Source: Juglans regia (Eukaryota; Streptophyta; Magnoliopsida; Fagales; Juglandaceae). Taken from it: 64,000 nucleotides of DNA. Both the position numbers and the translations under genes were made by a program. Each line of letters opens with the position of its first letter. Positions within the stretch are counted from its first letter, which is position 1. A model generated the notes under the pieces. It was not told where the DNA came from. It worked only from the letters and a program-made list of their open reading frames with translations, and did no database searches. The stretch is taken from contig NC_049912.1 in the NCBI RefSeq assembly GCF_001411555.2, positions 31,101,514 to 31,165,513 on the forward strand, read 5' to 3'. Below are positions 1 to 12,539 of this stretch, piece by piece.

Positions 1-208
1 CTTATATTATTTTATTATCATATAATGAAAAAATGGCTATTCCAATGTAAAAATTTATGTGAATGTAATAGCTAAATGTTAAATTCATCTTGCATTTATA
101 AAAAATATACTTTAACTTTAGCTAATCCAATGAGAGTGCTCTTATCAAAGACGATGGTGTGTTTTGCCGTTTAAAACTTCAAAGAAACAAAGACCCGAAT
201 TACCAACC

Positions 209-256
<48 letters not shown>

Positions 257-959
257 CGGGCTTTGGATTCAGATCAGTAAATTCTGAGGCCGGCACCTTA
301 GATGATGCGTACAAATTAGTACTCTTGATGAGAAATTTAGTTAATTAGTTGCTCGATTCCAATCCATGAAGGTTTTTTCTGTCCTTTTCCCTTAGTTTTA
401 TATACATATTAGAAGATGATTTGTCTTTATTGCACGATCAAAGAGCTGCAATCGCTGTTGAAACAGCCACGCACTAATTATACGTACGTGCTAGACGAGA
501 ACAGTCCCTGATCTACATGATCATGATGTACGTGTTAATTAAGAATATTATCGTTTATCAATTATATAATATCCCCAAGGACATGGTCGACCATTAATAT
601 ATATAAACTAGGAGCACCTTAATTTATAGCTAGCTAGCTAGCTACGTTTATTAACAAGTTACCGACCAGAATACTTGTTAACTTCACTATATATATAGTT
701 TCACATGCTAGAGTTGACTCCATTACCTTCCTCTCCCGTTTCAAGTTATCTTCCAACGTCTAAATAATATAGAACAGTGGTTCTTTTTTTAACCAAAAAA
801 AGTACAAAATAGCACTCCCTCCTCCCTCGTGCATACATACATATATATATATATATAGATATACATGATGGGTGTATATATAAATTGTGCTTGTGTAGAT
901 CAATAGCATTACTCAATCAATAATAGGCCAAAAGCCAAAAACATGAGAACCATATTTTA
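1..959. other. Intergenic AT-rich DNA downstream of the LBD gene
   Basis: No open reading frame of recognisable origin on either strand. The stretch holds an (AT)n microsatellite (214-253), a shorter one near 840-857, and tetranucleotide runs of the TAGC/CTAG kind near 627-645. It probably includes the 3' UTR of the minus-strand LBD gene just below position 960. I see nothing else. Confidence 0.6.
214..253. repeat. (AT)n microsatellite
   Basis: About 20 uninterrupted AT dinucleotides. Length is likely polymorphic between individuals. Confidence 0.95.
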
Positions 960-1706
960 TTAAGAAACCATGTCATGTCGAAATATGCTCTCTCTTTTGA
1001 AAGAGTCATGAATTACAGTACTGCTAGATGAGTCAAAATTAATGTACTGTGGGATCAGGTTGTCGTGGAGAAAATATGATTTCTCATGATCATCTTCGTT
1101 TATCTGCTGGGTTGGCATCACTGGTCCTTGCTGCATCTGGCTACATAGTATCTCTGCTTGAGCCACTGCTAGCTGCATTTGAAGCTGAGTGACCTGGTTT
1201 TGCAGGTAAGATATCGCTCCAACACACCCATAAACAGGGTCTCTCACTCTTGCGTTTGCCTCGTAAACTAGACTGCTCACAGCGTCCGCTCTCTGTTGAA
1301 CCGGAAGCTCCTGCTCGACATCATAATTGTCATAAACAAAGTCTAATCATGACCCGAAAGAGATTACTGAAGACTTGGCTTGGTTCTGATCAGAACGAAG
1401 AGAAGCTAGAAAGGGTCAAGAAAGATCGATCTAAGAAACTGGTTCCCATTTTTACTTTCTTCCAATTTTCATATATAGCACTTTAGAGACTGAAGGCCAG
1501 GAAGCACGTACAAATTACAGAAAGGAGAGAGAGACAGAGACAGAGATCACCTGCAACATTTTGCTAACGTTGCTAGCACCGAAGACCTTGTGAACAATGG
1601 CAAACTTGTGGGGGTCATCGGGGGGGAAGTAAGGAGCGAAAACGCAGTCTTTGGCACACCGGCGCCTTAGCAACTTGCAGGAAGCGCATGGGGAATTTCC
1701 GCCCAT
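960..1706 (-). CDS. LBD12: LOB domain-containing transcription factor, LBD12-like
   Basis: Plant-specific DNA-binding protein of the LATERAL ORGAN BOUNDARIES family, nuclear, normally acting at organ boundaries. Two exons read on the minus strand: 1551-1706 (52 codons) and 960-1310 (117 codons including the TAA stop), joined across a 240 bp GT..AG intron, giving 168 aa. The start is the ATG at 1704-1706 in the class-typical [11 protein letters not shown] context. The C-x2-C-x6-C-x3-C zinc motif is complete (C7, C10, C17, C21). The GAS block ends at the exon junction (..KMLQ|ELPV..), which is the conserved intron position of class I LBDs. It is followed by the leucine-zipper-like coiled coil ([19 protein letters not shown]). 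The C-terminal tail after about residue 105 is low in similarity, as usual. The MGG N-terminus and the VSKMLQ/AEILC pattern match LBD12 better than LBD1/11, but the paralogue name is an inference. A TATAAATA box lies about 95 bp upstream of the start. Confidence 0.93.
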
Positions 1707-1800
1707 TGTTGTTTCTGAATAGCTGTTGAGGGCTCTAGCTGGTAAAAGAATAAGCCAGAATACAACTTAATTGGAGAGAATGAGATTGGAGTCATGTGAA

Positions 1801-1808
1801 TATTTATA
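1801..1808 (-). promoter_or_regulatory. Putative TATA box of the LBD12-like gene
   Basis: TATAAATA on the minus strand, about 95 bp upstream of the ATG, a normal plant spacing with a ~60 bp 5' UTR. It directly abuts a MITE-like end (1808-1845) sharing the CTACACAACCTCC motif with the element at 4829-5061, so the upstream promoter may have been altered by that insertion. Confidence 0.5.
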
Positions 1809-2456
1809 CAAAAAAATCTACACAACCTCCTACTATTCACACAATACTATTCATATTTATAATAGCTAAGAACGCGGTGTGAGCCAAGTGTGCCATAGAT
1901 CAAACACAGTACTAGAGTACTCTTTAATTAATTAAGAACTTTATGTATTTGTTTAATAAAAAAACATGAGTGTATTATTAATAATTCTATTTCAACAGAA
2001 CAATATCGATCATTGGGTTCTCAAGAAGATTCTTGAGTACCCAATAACTTTATAGATCGGCAAACGGGCACATTACAGCTTTTAGAAGTGAGCGGTATAT
2101 AATTCCAAAGGACTCTTAAGGGCAGCAAAGTAATTCGTTTAAGAAAAAATATAATTGTAAGCAATTCAGCACACTAATATGCGTATTCATTCAATATGAT
2201 TGGTCAAAAAGTAGATTTTATTGAAAACATTGCTAATTTGAATTTAAAATATAAAAACAACAATATTAATACGCAGATTGGTATACAAACTTGCTTGTAT
2301 ATAGCAAAACTCATTCTTTAAACATAATGGGCACCTCCTCTTATTGTTACTATCAATACATAGAGAAATGATTTGTATAAGCTCTAAATAGAAAAATTAT
2401 ATATAAGCTCTTGTAAAAAAGTAGATCTCACCTAAAATAAAAATGTAAAAATCTAC
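1809..2456. other. LBD upstream region and intergenic DNA
   Basis: Upstream of the LBD gene. It begins with a partial copy of the MITE end seen at 4829 (CTACACAACCTCCTACTATT) and is otherwise AT-rich. No gene is recognisable. Confidence 0.5.
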
Positions 2457-3600
2457 TTTTTTTTTTTTTTTTTATTATTATTGAAACAAAAACATATCAC
2501 TTTGTATTCATTGATAAAGATTGTTGACAATACATCTCTTGTCCTTTTCTAAGACTTGAGTAATACAATTGGGAAAATCTTCCATCCATATCTGTTTAAA
2601 ATCTAACTTTAAAACATTTTTTGCAGTGTGTGCGCTACTCATTTGAGCTTTTATGTATAAATTGCACTTTCCAATCCGTCCTATTGGTGATTATCTTCTT
2701 TGCATCTTCTACCACCATCCCATAGTATGGAAAATCTTCATTAATGGCCTTGATAATAACTTGAGAATCACCTTCAAATACTACACTACAGAAATTAAGA
2801 TCATTACAGATCTCCATAGCTCTCCAAAGGATTACTCTCTATTGTTGCCGCTTGTTGTACATGATGTCTTTGACCACAAATAGCTGCTAATACTTCCTCA
2901 TACTCCTCTCTTATAGCTATTTCAATCTCCATCTTTTTCTTCTTTTGATCCAAAGCTGCATCCCAATTGGCTTTTACATGATTTTCCTTCTGTTTCTTCC
3001 ATCCCACTTGCCTCACAACAATTGCATTCGGTTGTTTCTTGCTTATTAGGCTTTGAGCTCTTTGAAGCTCTTTCACCTTTTCCCTTACAATGCTTACAAC
3101 TTGTCCAGATTTTTTAAAACTATCCTAAAAAATAAGTTAGTTTCTTCTTGTCCACAGCCCCCTCATCATAGCTGGTGTTTCTTCTAGTTCAGCTTTTGAC
3201 ATTTTGATCATCAATTTATCCCCAGTAAGTCATCTTCATCAGTGCACCATTTTTGAGTTTTAATCAATGACTCAAGCCATACATCATTTGTAGCAATGCA
3301 TTTCCAGAGAACATGCATAACATCTTCATTTTCCTATTTACAGATTGGACAGAGTGCACTTTCCACTAGCTTCTTCAAGTATAATTTCTTCTTTGTGAGT
3401 AGGTAGTCATTCCATGCCTTTCATAGAAACAATTTCATCTTTTCTGGTATATTCAATTCTCATATGCCCTTCCATCTATTATCTACTTCATTTCTTCTTG
3501 TTGTTTCTCCTTTGGTGGCACTTTTCCTCTTTTAACTCCAGGTAGTAAGCTCTTCTTACAAAAAAGATACCCTTCTTTGAAGGCTCCCACACAATTTTAT
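2457..3600 (-). pseudogene. Decayed LINE (non-LTR retrotransposon) 3' end: zf-RVT and RNase H
   Basis: Read on the minus strand from ~3600 downward, fragments in different frames match the end of plant LINE ORF2 proteins. They include a piece like KIVWEPSKKGIFFVRRAYY, then the zinc-binding reverse transcriptase domain with LCPICK..EDVMHVLWKC near 3280-3360, then an RNase H type-1 (RVT_3) domain. In that domain NWDAALDQ and EVLAAICGQ lie near 2880-2970 and VFEGDSQVIIKAI near 2740-2790, followed by VQFIHKSSNE near 2640-2680. Stops and frameshifts break every segment. A poly(T) run on the plus strand at about 2457-2475 is the expected poly(A) tail at the 3' end. The 5' truncation is typical of LINE copies. 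Function is lost. Confidence 0.8.
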
Positions 3601-4819
3601 TTTTTATATTCATTTTTTTTATAAATGACTTGTATAAAACTTATCTATTTGAGATTTATATCTTTCATTATTTTAATATATATAAATATATATATATATA
3701 TCACCTTAATTACTAATTTTTCTTTATTTTCGACATTTTCCACTCTTACTTTTTATCTTTAGCTAGGGTCGGATCCAAATTTGGGCATCTCTAATAATCA
3801 ATTAGGACCCCACCGCCAAGATTTTCTAATATTGAGTGAAGAATTTAAGGGTTGGCCTGCATGATGGACCCCTTGTGTCCCCTTAATCCAGCTCAAGTAC
3901 GGGACCCTTTCAATGACCAGTGAAGAGTGTGCGACACGAAGGAGAGTGTAAAAAAAAAATAATAATAATAACATATAAAAAAAATAACAACGAAGCCCCG
4001 TTGTGGTCGACACGCCGCAAATAAGTTACCTAAAACTTGTATGGTTCCACGTTATGATCCCAGCTTAATTCAAAATTTGTTTATAGCTAGCTAGGGGCCG
4101 GGGGAGTGCATGCCTCCATGAGAAGTACTCTGTAGTCTGTACTTCTACACGTGCGGGTCCTGCCCGAGTCCTAGAACGCCTAGCTAGGGTCGTTACCAAC
4201 ATGACGAGAGTAAGCTTACTTATTTCATTTTTCATTATTTTTTTATCATTCCATAGTAAATGATTATATATTATTATTATATTTTACTTATAAATTTATC
4301 ATTTAATATCATATTATAAGATGATAAAAAAAGAAATAATTAATAAATTTTTTTCTTTTATAAATTTTATTGAGATGAATTTAATTCTTTTAAATTAAGA
4401 TAAATTTAATATTTTAAATTCAAATGTATAAATTAGTAAATTGAGATGAGTTTAATTTTATTATAACAAGTTAAAAAATAATAAATCTTACCAATAATTA
4501 TTTTGATTTGAGTTTAGTTTAACAATCAATTTTAAGCGAATTACTCGATCGAGGTACGTGGGAACGTACTGAATGTTTGTTAGACTCCATAAGTACGAAC
4601 ATTCACGTGAAAAACACACAGATCAACAAAATCTCATGATCATTGATCTCTCTCTCCCACAGTAATCTTGTTAACTAATTCCAAATCCGATCTTTGAAAA
4701 ATAGGTATATAATTTATCATTTTTCTAATTTAAAGTATATGCATTAATATATTATAAATGATCATGATTCATGACTCACGACTTAAATAATTAATTTTAG
4801 TGGGAACTGAGATACAGCT
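3601..4819. other. Intergenic AT-rich DNA
   Basis: No coding pattern is recognised. The small open frame near 3798-4013 (minus) has low-complexity composition and no family resemblance. A GC-richer patch at 3760-4200 is unexplained. Confidence 0.5.
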
Positions 4820-4828
4820 TGTAGCCTA

Positions 4829-5061
4829 CAAAAAATCTACTCAACTTCCTACTATTCACACAACTTCCACACTCTACATTATTTTTAATTTTTATTATTT
4901 TTTTCTTTTATTAAATATTTATTATATGAATAATGAATAAAATATTTAAAATAATTTAAAAAGAATAAACTCAAAAAAAATTTTAAAAAAAATATTAAAA
5001 ATTTAAAAAATTTAAAAAAATATAAAGTGTGGAGTGTGGTGGAGGTTGTGTAGCAAAACTC
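4829..5061. repeat. Mutator-like MITE with 9 bp target duplication
   Basis: The 9-mer TGTAGCCTA flanks the element on both sides (4820-4828 and 5062-5070). The ends are related in inverted orientation: CAAAAAATCTACTCAAC on the left, and GAGTTTTGCTACACAAC as the reverse complement of the right end. It is 233 bp long, non-coding and AT-rich. A 9 bp duplication is characteristic of Mutator-like elements. A related copy is at 18316-18502. Confidence 0.7.
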
Positions 5062-5070
5062 TGTAGCCTA

Positions 5071-7758
5071 TTCGGCCTAATTTGTTTTTATAATTTTTTA
5101 TAATTTATTTTATCTTATCTTATTTAATTATTATAATTTTTTTAAATTTTTACATAAAATAAAATAAATAATTTTATTTTTTTAAATTTTAATATAAGTA
5201 TAATATTAAAAATATATATTTTAATAATATTTTATTTAATTTTTAATTTTACTCTCAATTTACCTCGCCGCATTTCCGAAAATAAACGTGTTGCGTGCTA
5301 TGTAGATAGCGAGCTACCTGCGTTCACAAGGACTGAAAATGGTACATGTTGCTGGTCATGTCTAATTAATTGACTCAGTTGCGCGTACGTACGATTAATT
5401 ATAGAACAATGATAGAATTACACTCTTTTATTATTTATTATTTTTAATTTTTAATTTTATTTAATAATTAAAAGAATGATTATTAATAAAATTATACCTT
5501 TTTTAAATTTTTTCTTAATGATTAAAAATATTAAAAAAATACTTTTAACTCTGAACTTTGTAATATCAGCAGCTCATAAATTTAAACAAAAATAGAAAAA
5601 AAGAAAAGAAAAAAGGATCGGATCGAAAACATGACTTCCAAGATTTCCATCCTATATTCTATTTTTCTTTTTATTGGTAGAGGTTGAACGGAGATGGATC
5701 CCGTGATCAGACGACGACGTTTCATTCTATAATTAATTGTTATCGGCGTCGGATGGGTTTTGTCTGTGGCTGTAGCAGGATCTTTATCAGAAACCGGTTA
5801 AAGAAACAAATTAAAACGCTTAAGGGAGAGAACAAATTAGTGATATATAGCAATTATTTTAATGGATATATATATAGTACGTGACAGCTAGCTAGCAAAG
5901 TACTGCTCTTACATGTCATACATGATATCATGATGCCATGCATGCATGCATAAGATCATCATGTGAAGTGACCCCCGTGAATGATCAAATATCACGATTG
6001 GAATCGGAGAAGTTGTACTGGCAGATATTAGATATTTAATATTTTACTATATATCTATATCCAACTTTATTTATCCTTTAAATCTCTTTATTACATTGCA
6101 TTTAGATATTAAATTTAGTTGAATTAAGTTGAAATGATAAAATAATATTTAGTTAGCAATTTAAATTAGCTAAATTTGACTAGTAAAAATGATAAAAGTT
6201 AAAAATACTATAATTTTATTGAGTCCACTACAATAAATTTTTATGTAACTTAATTAAACTTTAACCAAAATATTATTTTGTTAAGTCTATTACTAGTGCT
6301 CTCAAGCGGCTAAATCATATATATGAATATATACTATATATGCGAGCACTATAGCACCAAATATAAATATATATATATATATAATATTGTCTTTCAGCAC
6401 AAATAGACATCTAATTATGATTACCAAAGACCCCTAACTAGTTTAACAAACCAAAAAGGGTAGAAATCGGGGTGCATGATTATCAGAAGCTAGCTAGCTT
6501 CTTCTAAAAATAATATCAGAAACTTCTACCCACAAGAGATGTGGCTTCTATGATATTAATCCCATGCATTCTCATGATATTTTATATATCCGGAATGTTC
6601 ATGAAGCAAATGATCTTTTCCTAGGTTGCTACAATTAAGCTGGTTCGATCGAAGCTTGTGAAATATTAAGACTGTACGTACGTTTGGATTTGGAATTAAT
6701 ACGCTATAGCTTAGTGGGCTAGCTGCAGTACTTTCTCTGGTCCTTTAATTCTCACTAATCAGCTAATAATTTAATAGAAAAACATTTGTTGCAAATGTCT
6801 GGTGCAAATGGTATGTAAACGTCATTAACGTAAAGATACTAAATAAGAAAAAAATCGAACTGATTAGAGAGAATTGAGGAGAGGGAGAGATCGAACTGCT
6901 GGAATTAATGATCGAGTGAGAAAGATTGAGCTGATGAGAAAAAAAAAAAAATTTTAATTTGACGTAATATAAACGTCTGTACGTAGATTATGTCTAATGA
7001 TTATATATAGAAAAACTGAATTTAATAATCTTCACAGTAATAACGTTCTAATATTATTTGATCTGTATTATTCTAATCTTGAAAAATAGGAAGAGTACAA
7101 AATTGGTGCACCATGCCACGTACGATCGCAGATCAAATTTCTTCTAGTTTGTTCACGTGGGGGTTAGTGCAAGAAAGTGCTCAGTTCATGGGAAGTATAC
7201 AAGACGACAGATTGATTTTATTTAAATTAAGTTTATTATATATCTTTAATTTCCCCAATCAATCCATCTTTCCATACAATTATTATATATATGTCGAATC
7301 AAAGTAATATTTTATATGCGAAAGAAAAAGACAAAAGGCAACAACTGACTGAAAGATTCCTCATTTGCTTTATTTAGTTTGGATTCTTGGAAGCATTACA
7401 TCCCAAGTCAAACTTAAAAGCTTTTGATGATCTTCTACATCCCCAGCTTTCTAGCCTGCCTAATATTAAATCCTATTTTTTGTCTTTTATTTATTTAGCG
7501 TTACGATTATTGATCATCAATATCAATCCTGTTACCATAAACTGATGGATCAGGCTTGTATGGCTTGTGGTTTGAATTGTCAAACTTGCACTAGTAATTA
7601 GTATATGGTGTAACGATACGTACATGTTTTAAATATATAAATTTTACGTAAGTTCTATCTAAAAAGATAAGTCTCATTAAAATTGAATACATTTTTTACA
7701 TTTTTTTAATGTAAAATCTATTTTTTTTTATAAAGGTCTATGTGGAGCTTGTTTATTT
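5071..7758. other. Gene-poor region with dispersed AT-rich repeats
   Basis: Contains a copy of the recurrent AT-rich element (about 5080-5270) and a repeat at 5420-5560 that recurs at 61110-61280 (ATTTAATAATTAAAA..ATTAATAAAATTATA). No recognisable gene. The short frames at 5684-5884 and 7113-7307 have no family features and I regard them as chance. Confidence 0.5.
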
Positions 7759-8400
7759 AGCCCCGTTTGGTTGACAGACATACTTAATTGAAATTAACTC
7801 AGTTTAATTTAATTTTAAGTTAAGTTTAACATATAAATACTCAGCTCTCAAATTATTAAATTCAAAACTTTTTTCAATTCAACACTTCTTTACACGCGAG
7901 ACCCATAACCTTTTTTAATTTCTTATAAATACATCTAAACTTATCTTAACATCTAAACACATTTAGGCTACGTTTGCTTTCAAGACTCAGTTAAGCTCAG
8001 TTGAGTTTAGTCTAATTTTAAGCTAAGTCTAACATCTAAACACTCAACTCTCAAATTACTAAACTCATCTCAATTCCAAACTTCCTTATACGTGGGACCC
8101 ACAACCTCTTTGAACTTAATACATCTTTTATATGTGTGATTCACAACCTTTTTCAACTTCCCATAAAAAGTACTGAACTCATCTTAACATTCAAATACAC
8201 TTTCAACTTAGTTTAGATGAATCTCACATAATTCCATCTACTATTCAACTCACTACTATTTATAAAGTATTGAGCTCAACTAAGCTCAACATCCAAACGC
8301 AGCCTAAAACTCATTTTAGGTGAACTCCACAAAACTCACTCTACAATATCAACTCACCACTATTCATAAATAATTTAACTCAATATCTAAATGCAACCTT
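7759..8400. repeat. Nested MITEs
   Basis: An inner element (7965-8305) has inverted ends AGGCTACGTTTG and AGGCTGCGTTTG (right end reverse-complemented), with further inverted similarity (CTCAGTTAAGCTCAGTTGAG versus GAGCTTAGTTGAGCTC). It sits within a second element of similar composition whose left end reads CCCCGTTTGGTTGACAG near 7761 and whose right part ends near 8400. Both are non-coding. Confidence 0.6.
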
Positions 8401-8910
8401 ATACTTAGCATTACTCTAAGTATCTTGGACCCGCATGTGTACAAATTTTAAAGAGAACAATATATATATTCTAAACTTTAATTATAAATTCTCATTTATA
8501 TTAAAAATATCATATGATAAAAAAAAGTTTGGAGTTATAATAAACCATAATACTAAGCTTTGCGATAAATATATTAAAAAAAAATATCTGTATATACTAT
8601 ATAGGATGTCTCCCGGCCTAGCTAGCCCCAACTCCGCGCCTATACTGATCACAGGCTAGTTTTGTGCGTGGAATTTCTACGTACATAAGTAGTGATCAAG
8701 TTATCAAGGAAAGCTTCTAGTCAAATGAATGAGTTGAAAATAGCATATATATATATATATATATATATCTCTATTATATAAGAGCATATCTCAAATGAAC
8801 AGGAATGAACAGTATTTTTCTTATTTTTCCGTGTGACATCCGTGTAGCACGTTTACGTTTACAATTCCGTGTGACATCCGTAAATGTCTTTTAAACTTTT
8901 TATTTCATGG

Positions 8911-9140
8911 GTCATCAGTGCATAGCTTTGAGAATGGTGATGTTCTGCATTTACTGACATTTTATACTGATACAAGCATTTACTGACACATAAATATAGA
9001 TAATTATTCAGATGTTCTGCATTTACAACTTTTTCTTTCGTGGGTCATCAGTGCATAGCTTTGAGAATGATGATTTTCTGCATTTATTGATATTTTATAC
9101 TGATACAAGCATTTACTGACACATGAATATAGATAATTAT
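8911..9140. repeat. Direct duplication, ~130 bp period, within the Helitron
   Basis: The segment starting GGGTCATCAGTGCATAGC and ending near ATAGATAATTAT occurs twice (about 8909-9010 and 9042-9140) with few differences. A third fragment of the end (ATGAATATAGATAATTAT) recurs at 9527-9545. Another short duplication, ACAAAGAACAGACGGCACCA, occurs at about 9311 and 9401. Confidence 0.85.
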
Positions 9141-10269
9141 ACCGATGAACCCACCAAAACCACCACAACCATTGTCCATTGAAATTTTAGTGCTTTTCAT
9201 TTCCCCACCCTGACATCAACAAGTTTTGAGTACAGAATATCATTACTACTTTCTCTCTGTTTGGCCGTCTGGTAAGAAAAAGATTGTCCTTTGAATATAG
9301 ATCATATCAAACAAAGAACAGACGGCACCAACAAAAAAGACTGCGCTTGAATGGCCATACTTGCAAAGAAACCAACCCTCCAAGACCCACAACTTCCAAA
9401 ACAAAGAACAGACGGCACCAATTACCAAACCAAAACCAAACGATCAAAAACAAGACCCTCTTTCCTCAGATCTTTTTGCTTGTGTCAGCAGAAAGAAATT
9501 GCTTGTGTCAGTAGGTTGAATCAACACATGAATATAGATAATTATACCGATTTACATATTTAAATAATTAAAAATGATAATAAAAAAGAAAAAATCGCCA
9601 CAAAGAAAGAAACATCAAAAAAATATTATAAAACAATCGGTCAAAATCTTCTCCAAATTGAGCTTCCCTACAAAATAAAATAAAATAAAATATATGTCAA
9701 ATAAAATATATTTGTCTCATACTTCATTTCATGACTTTTTCTCCCTATCTGATTTGGAAGATTTTCTTTTTATCTCTGATTTGATGTCTGATTTGATTGG
9801 TTTTACAGCTTTTACTTACTTTATAGCAGTCTGATGGGTGATATGATGGGTGATATAGGTGATAGATAAGAGGTCTGGAAAGAGGACGCCTAGAAAGAGA
9901 AAGAACATACTTTAAAAGAGATGTTGTGTTCATCTTTAGGAGAGTTCCTATTTTCATAGTGTTCTTTGTTTGGTTCCAGATATTGTTCCTCATTACAGGT
10001 AATTTTCTGAAAAATCCTGTATTTTTTACTTCTTCTCTAATACTCTATTTTTTCTTTTACATACTGATCATCTTTTCAGCTTCTTTGCTGTCTCTTCTCT
10101 TATCCTCTATTTTTTTCCTTTTACTGATTTTTAATATTTACTGCTGATTTTTACTGATGATTTCTTCTACTGATGAGTTCTTTTCAGCTTCTTTCCCAGT
10201 TCTTCTAAGGTGTTCTTACCAGCAGATTTCAAAAACTAGAATTTTCTGGTGTTTGATCATTGTAATTGC

Positions 10270-10498
10270 ATGATTGTTTAGTGTAATATTTTCTGTTAGT
10301 TATTTAGAGTAAATATTTTTTTACTTTCATGTTTTTTGTTCATTGGTTACTGTCATGCTTAGTATTCTCTTTGGGTTACTGATTTGTTTAGTGTAATATT
10401 TTCTGTTAGTTATTTAGAGTAAATATTTTTTTACTTTCATGTTTTTTGTTCATTGGTTACTGCCATGCTTAGTATTCTCTTTGAGTTACTGATTTGTT
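10270..10498. repeat. 110 bp tandem duplication within the Helitron
   Basis: Two nearly identical copies, both containing GTGTAATATTTTCTGTTAG (10281 and 10391), giving a period of 110 bp. The adjacent segment with CCCAGTTCTTCTAAGGTG (10190) has a diverged copy at about 10630, so a larger duplication preceded it. Confidence 0.9.
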
Positions 10499-10869
10499 TT
10501 GTTTATTTTGTATTCATCTTTGGCTGTATTCAGTGTTCAACCTATTTTGTGTTTTTGACTTCTCATCTATTCTCTTCTTTTCTATTTTTTTCTCTTGCTG
10601 GTTGTTAATGTTTACTACTAATTTTTTTACAGCTGCTTTCCCAGTTGTCTAAGGTGTTCTTGGCTAGAGATTTCTCAAGCTAGAACTTTCTGGCGTTTCA
10701 TCATTGTGAGTGCATGGTTATTTAGTGTGGTGTTTTCTAATGGTACATGCAGTGCTTTTTCTGTTTCCTATTTCCTATAAGCCTCAACAGATGTTTAGAT
10801 GGTGTGCATATATCACATAATCTATTTGCCATTCTACTCAATTGATAAAATAAATATTAGTAAATTGCA

Positions 10870-11740
10870 CTCTCAATCTACATTAAAACCAAAGTACTAA
10901 CCTGAAACTGAAAACGAAAAAAAAACATTGAAAACTCATGCAACCGTCAAAACTCACTACCCATTTTTTTTTTTTTTGTTTGCTGTGTCACCAGATTTGT
11001 AGAAGTTTTGATTTTTTTTTGCTAAATTTCGGTTGGTTTTTTTTCCCCTTTATAGGTCTCAACACATATCTTCACAAAAAAAAAATGAGGATATAAACAA
11101 CCAACACATATCTTCACCAAAAAAAATGAGGATATACTAACAACCAAATAGGTGACAATCCCAGAAACACCAACTTCATCTTATGAAATGAAAGTTCCAC
11201 AGCCTCAACCATTCTGCTATTCCCTTCCTTCCAAAGCAAAAATAAATATCATTGGGCATCTATTTGCCATCTTAACCAAAAAAAAATGACAATATACTAA
11301 CAACCAAATAGGTGACAATCCTAGAAACATCAACTTCATTTTATAAAATGAAAGTTCCACACCCTCAACCATTCTGCTATTCCCTTCCTTCCAAAGCAAA
11401 AATAAATATCATTGGGCATATTTTTCCATTCTCAATCTACATTAAAACCAAAGTACTAATCTAAAACTAGAAAAGAAAAAAAAAAGTTGAAAAACTCATG
11501 CTTTTACCCGTCAAAACTCACTACACGTTTTTCATTTTTTTTTTGTTTGCTGTGTCATCAGATTTATTGTTTTTTTTTATTTTTTTCCTGTTTCATGTTT
11601 ATTTTGTTTTTTCTATTGTGGATCTGTATTTGAAGAGATGGTGTCTACTCTCAATCTACATTAAAACCAAAGTACTATAAAGGAAAAAAAAAAATAGAAA
11701 AACTGATGTTTTACCCGTCAAAACTCACTACCCATTTTTC
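10870..11740. repeat. Repeated segments within the Helitron
   Basis: A segment with ACATTAAAACCAAAGTACTA followed by GTCAAAACTCACTAC occurs three times (about 10880, 11440 and 11655). A second segment, with ATGAAAGTTCCACA/C..CCTCAACCATTCTGC, occurs at about 11190 and 11350. No coding sequence is recognised. Confidence 0.85.
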
Positions 11741-12017
11741 ATTTGAAGCCCCATAAATTCATAAAACTCAAGCACCTTAGATGGTCCAACCAACATCTCA
11801 ACAGCAAACAAAAACTCGATGTATATTTTCTACATTCTCACATCCGTTATATATTTTTTTACAAAACTCGATCTTAACAGTTCAAATCATCCAATTTTGT
11901 CGTGGGAATTAGTTCTAACGCAATCAAACCTAGGTATGTGGAACTAAGAAACGTATAAAAATCCAAAATTTTTTAATTTATTTCATGAACAAACACTCAG
12001 ATCCGTAAGAGAGGCAA

Positions 12018-12530
12018 AAGGAAAATCAATTAAATCCAAAACTCAAAACAAAAAAGTTTGGGAGAAGGATAACGAGAAATTTTCGTACCTTATTTCAATC
12101 GGAAATTGAAGCAGCGGCATCAAAGCGAGGCAGAGGCGGCACGGCGACTCAGAGGCGAGAGAGTGAGACGAGGGGGTTGAGGAAGGGAGTGAAAACAAAA
12201 GGAAAATCGATTAAATCCAAAACTCAAAACAAAAAAGTTTAGGAGAAGGATGAGGAAAAATTTTCGTACCTTATTTCAATCGGAAATTGAAGAAGCAGCG
12301 GCAAAGCGAGGCAGAGGCGGCACGGCGACGCAGAGGCGAGAGAGTGAGACGATGGAGCTGAGGAAGGGTTCCAAAAGGGAAAGTGCGGCGCGGGGAGGTG
12401 GGAATGGAGAAAAGGCTAGGGTTTTTAACCAAACATGGCAAAACGACAGTGTTTTGGAATTGGCCTTGGATCCCATCTGTACACGGGCTGGGCCCTTCAC
12501 AGTTCACACACACACTCCGGCCCAATAATA
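12018..12530 (-). repeat. Duplicated GC-rich exon-like segment inside the Helitron
   Basis: Two copies (anchors GGAAATTGAA at 12101 and 12282, period ~181 bp) of a GC-rich stretch unlike its AT-rich surroundings. Read on the minus strand, each copy ends ATTTCCGATTGAAATAAG followed by GTACGAAAA, a good 5' splice site. The larger copy is preceded by a C/T-rich, 5'-UTR-like leader. This looks like a captured promoter plus first exon of an unidentified gene. The open frames in it (12250-12528 plus, 12276-12500 minus) have no recognisable domain. Confidence 0.55.
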
Positions 12531-12539
12531 ATAAAAATT

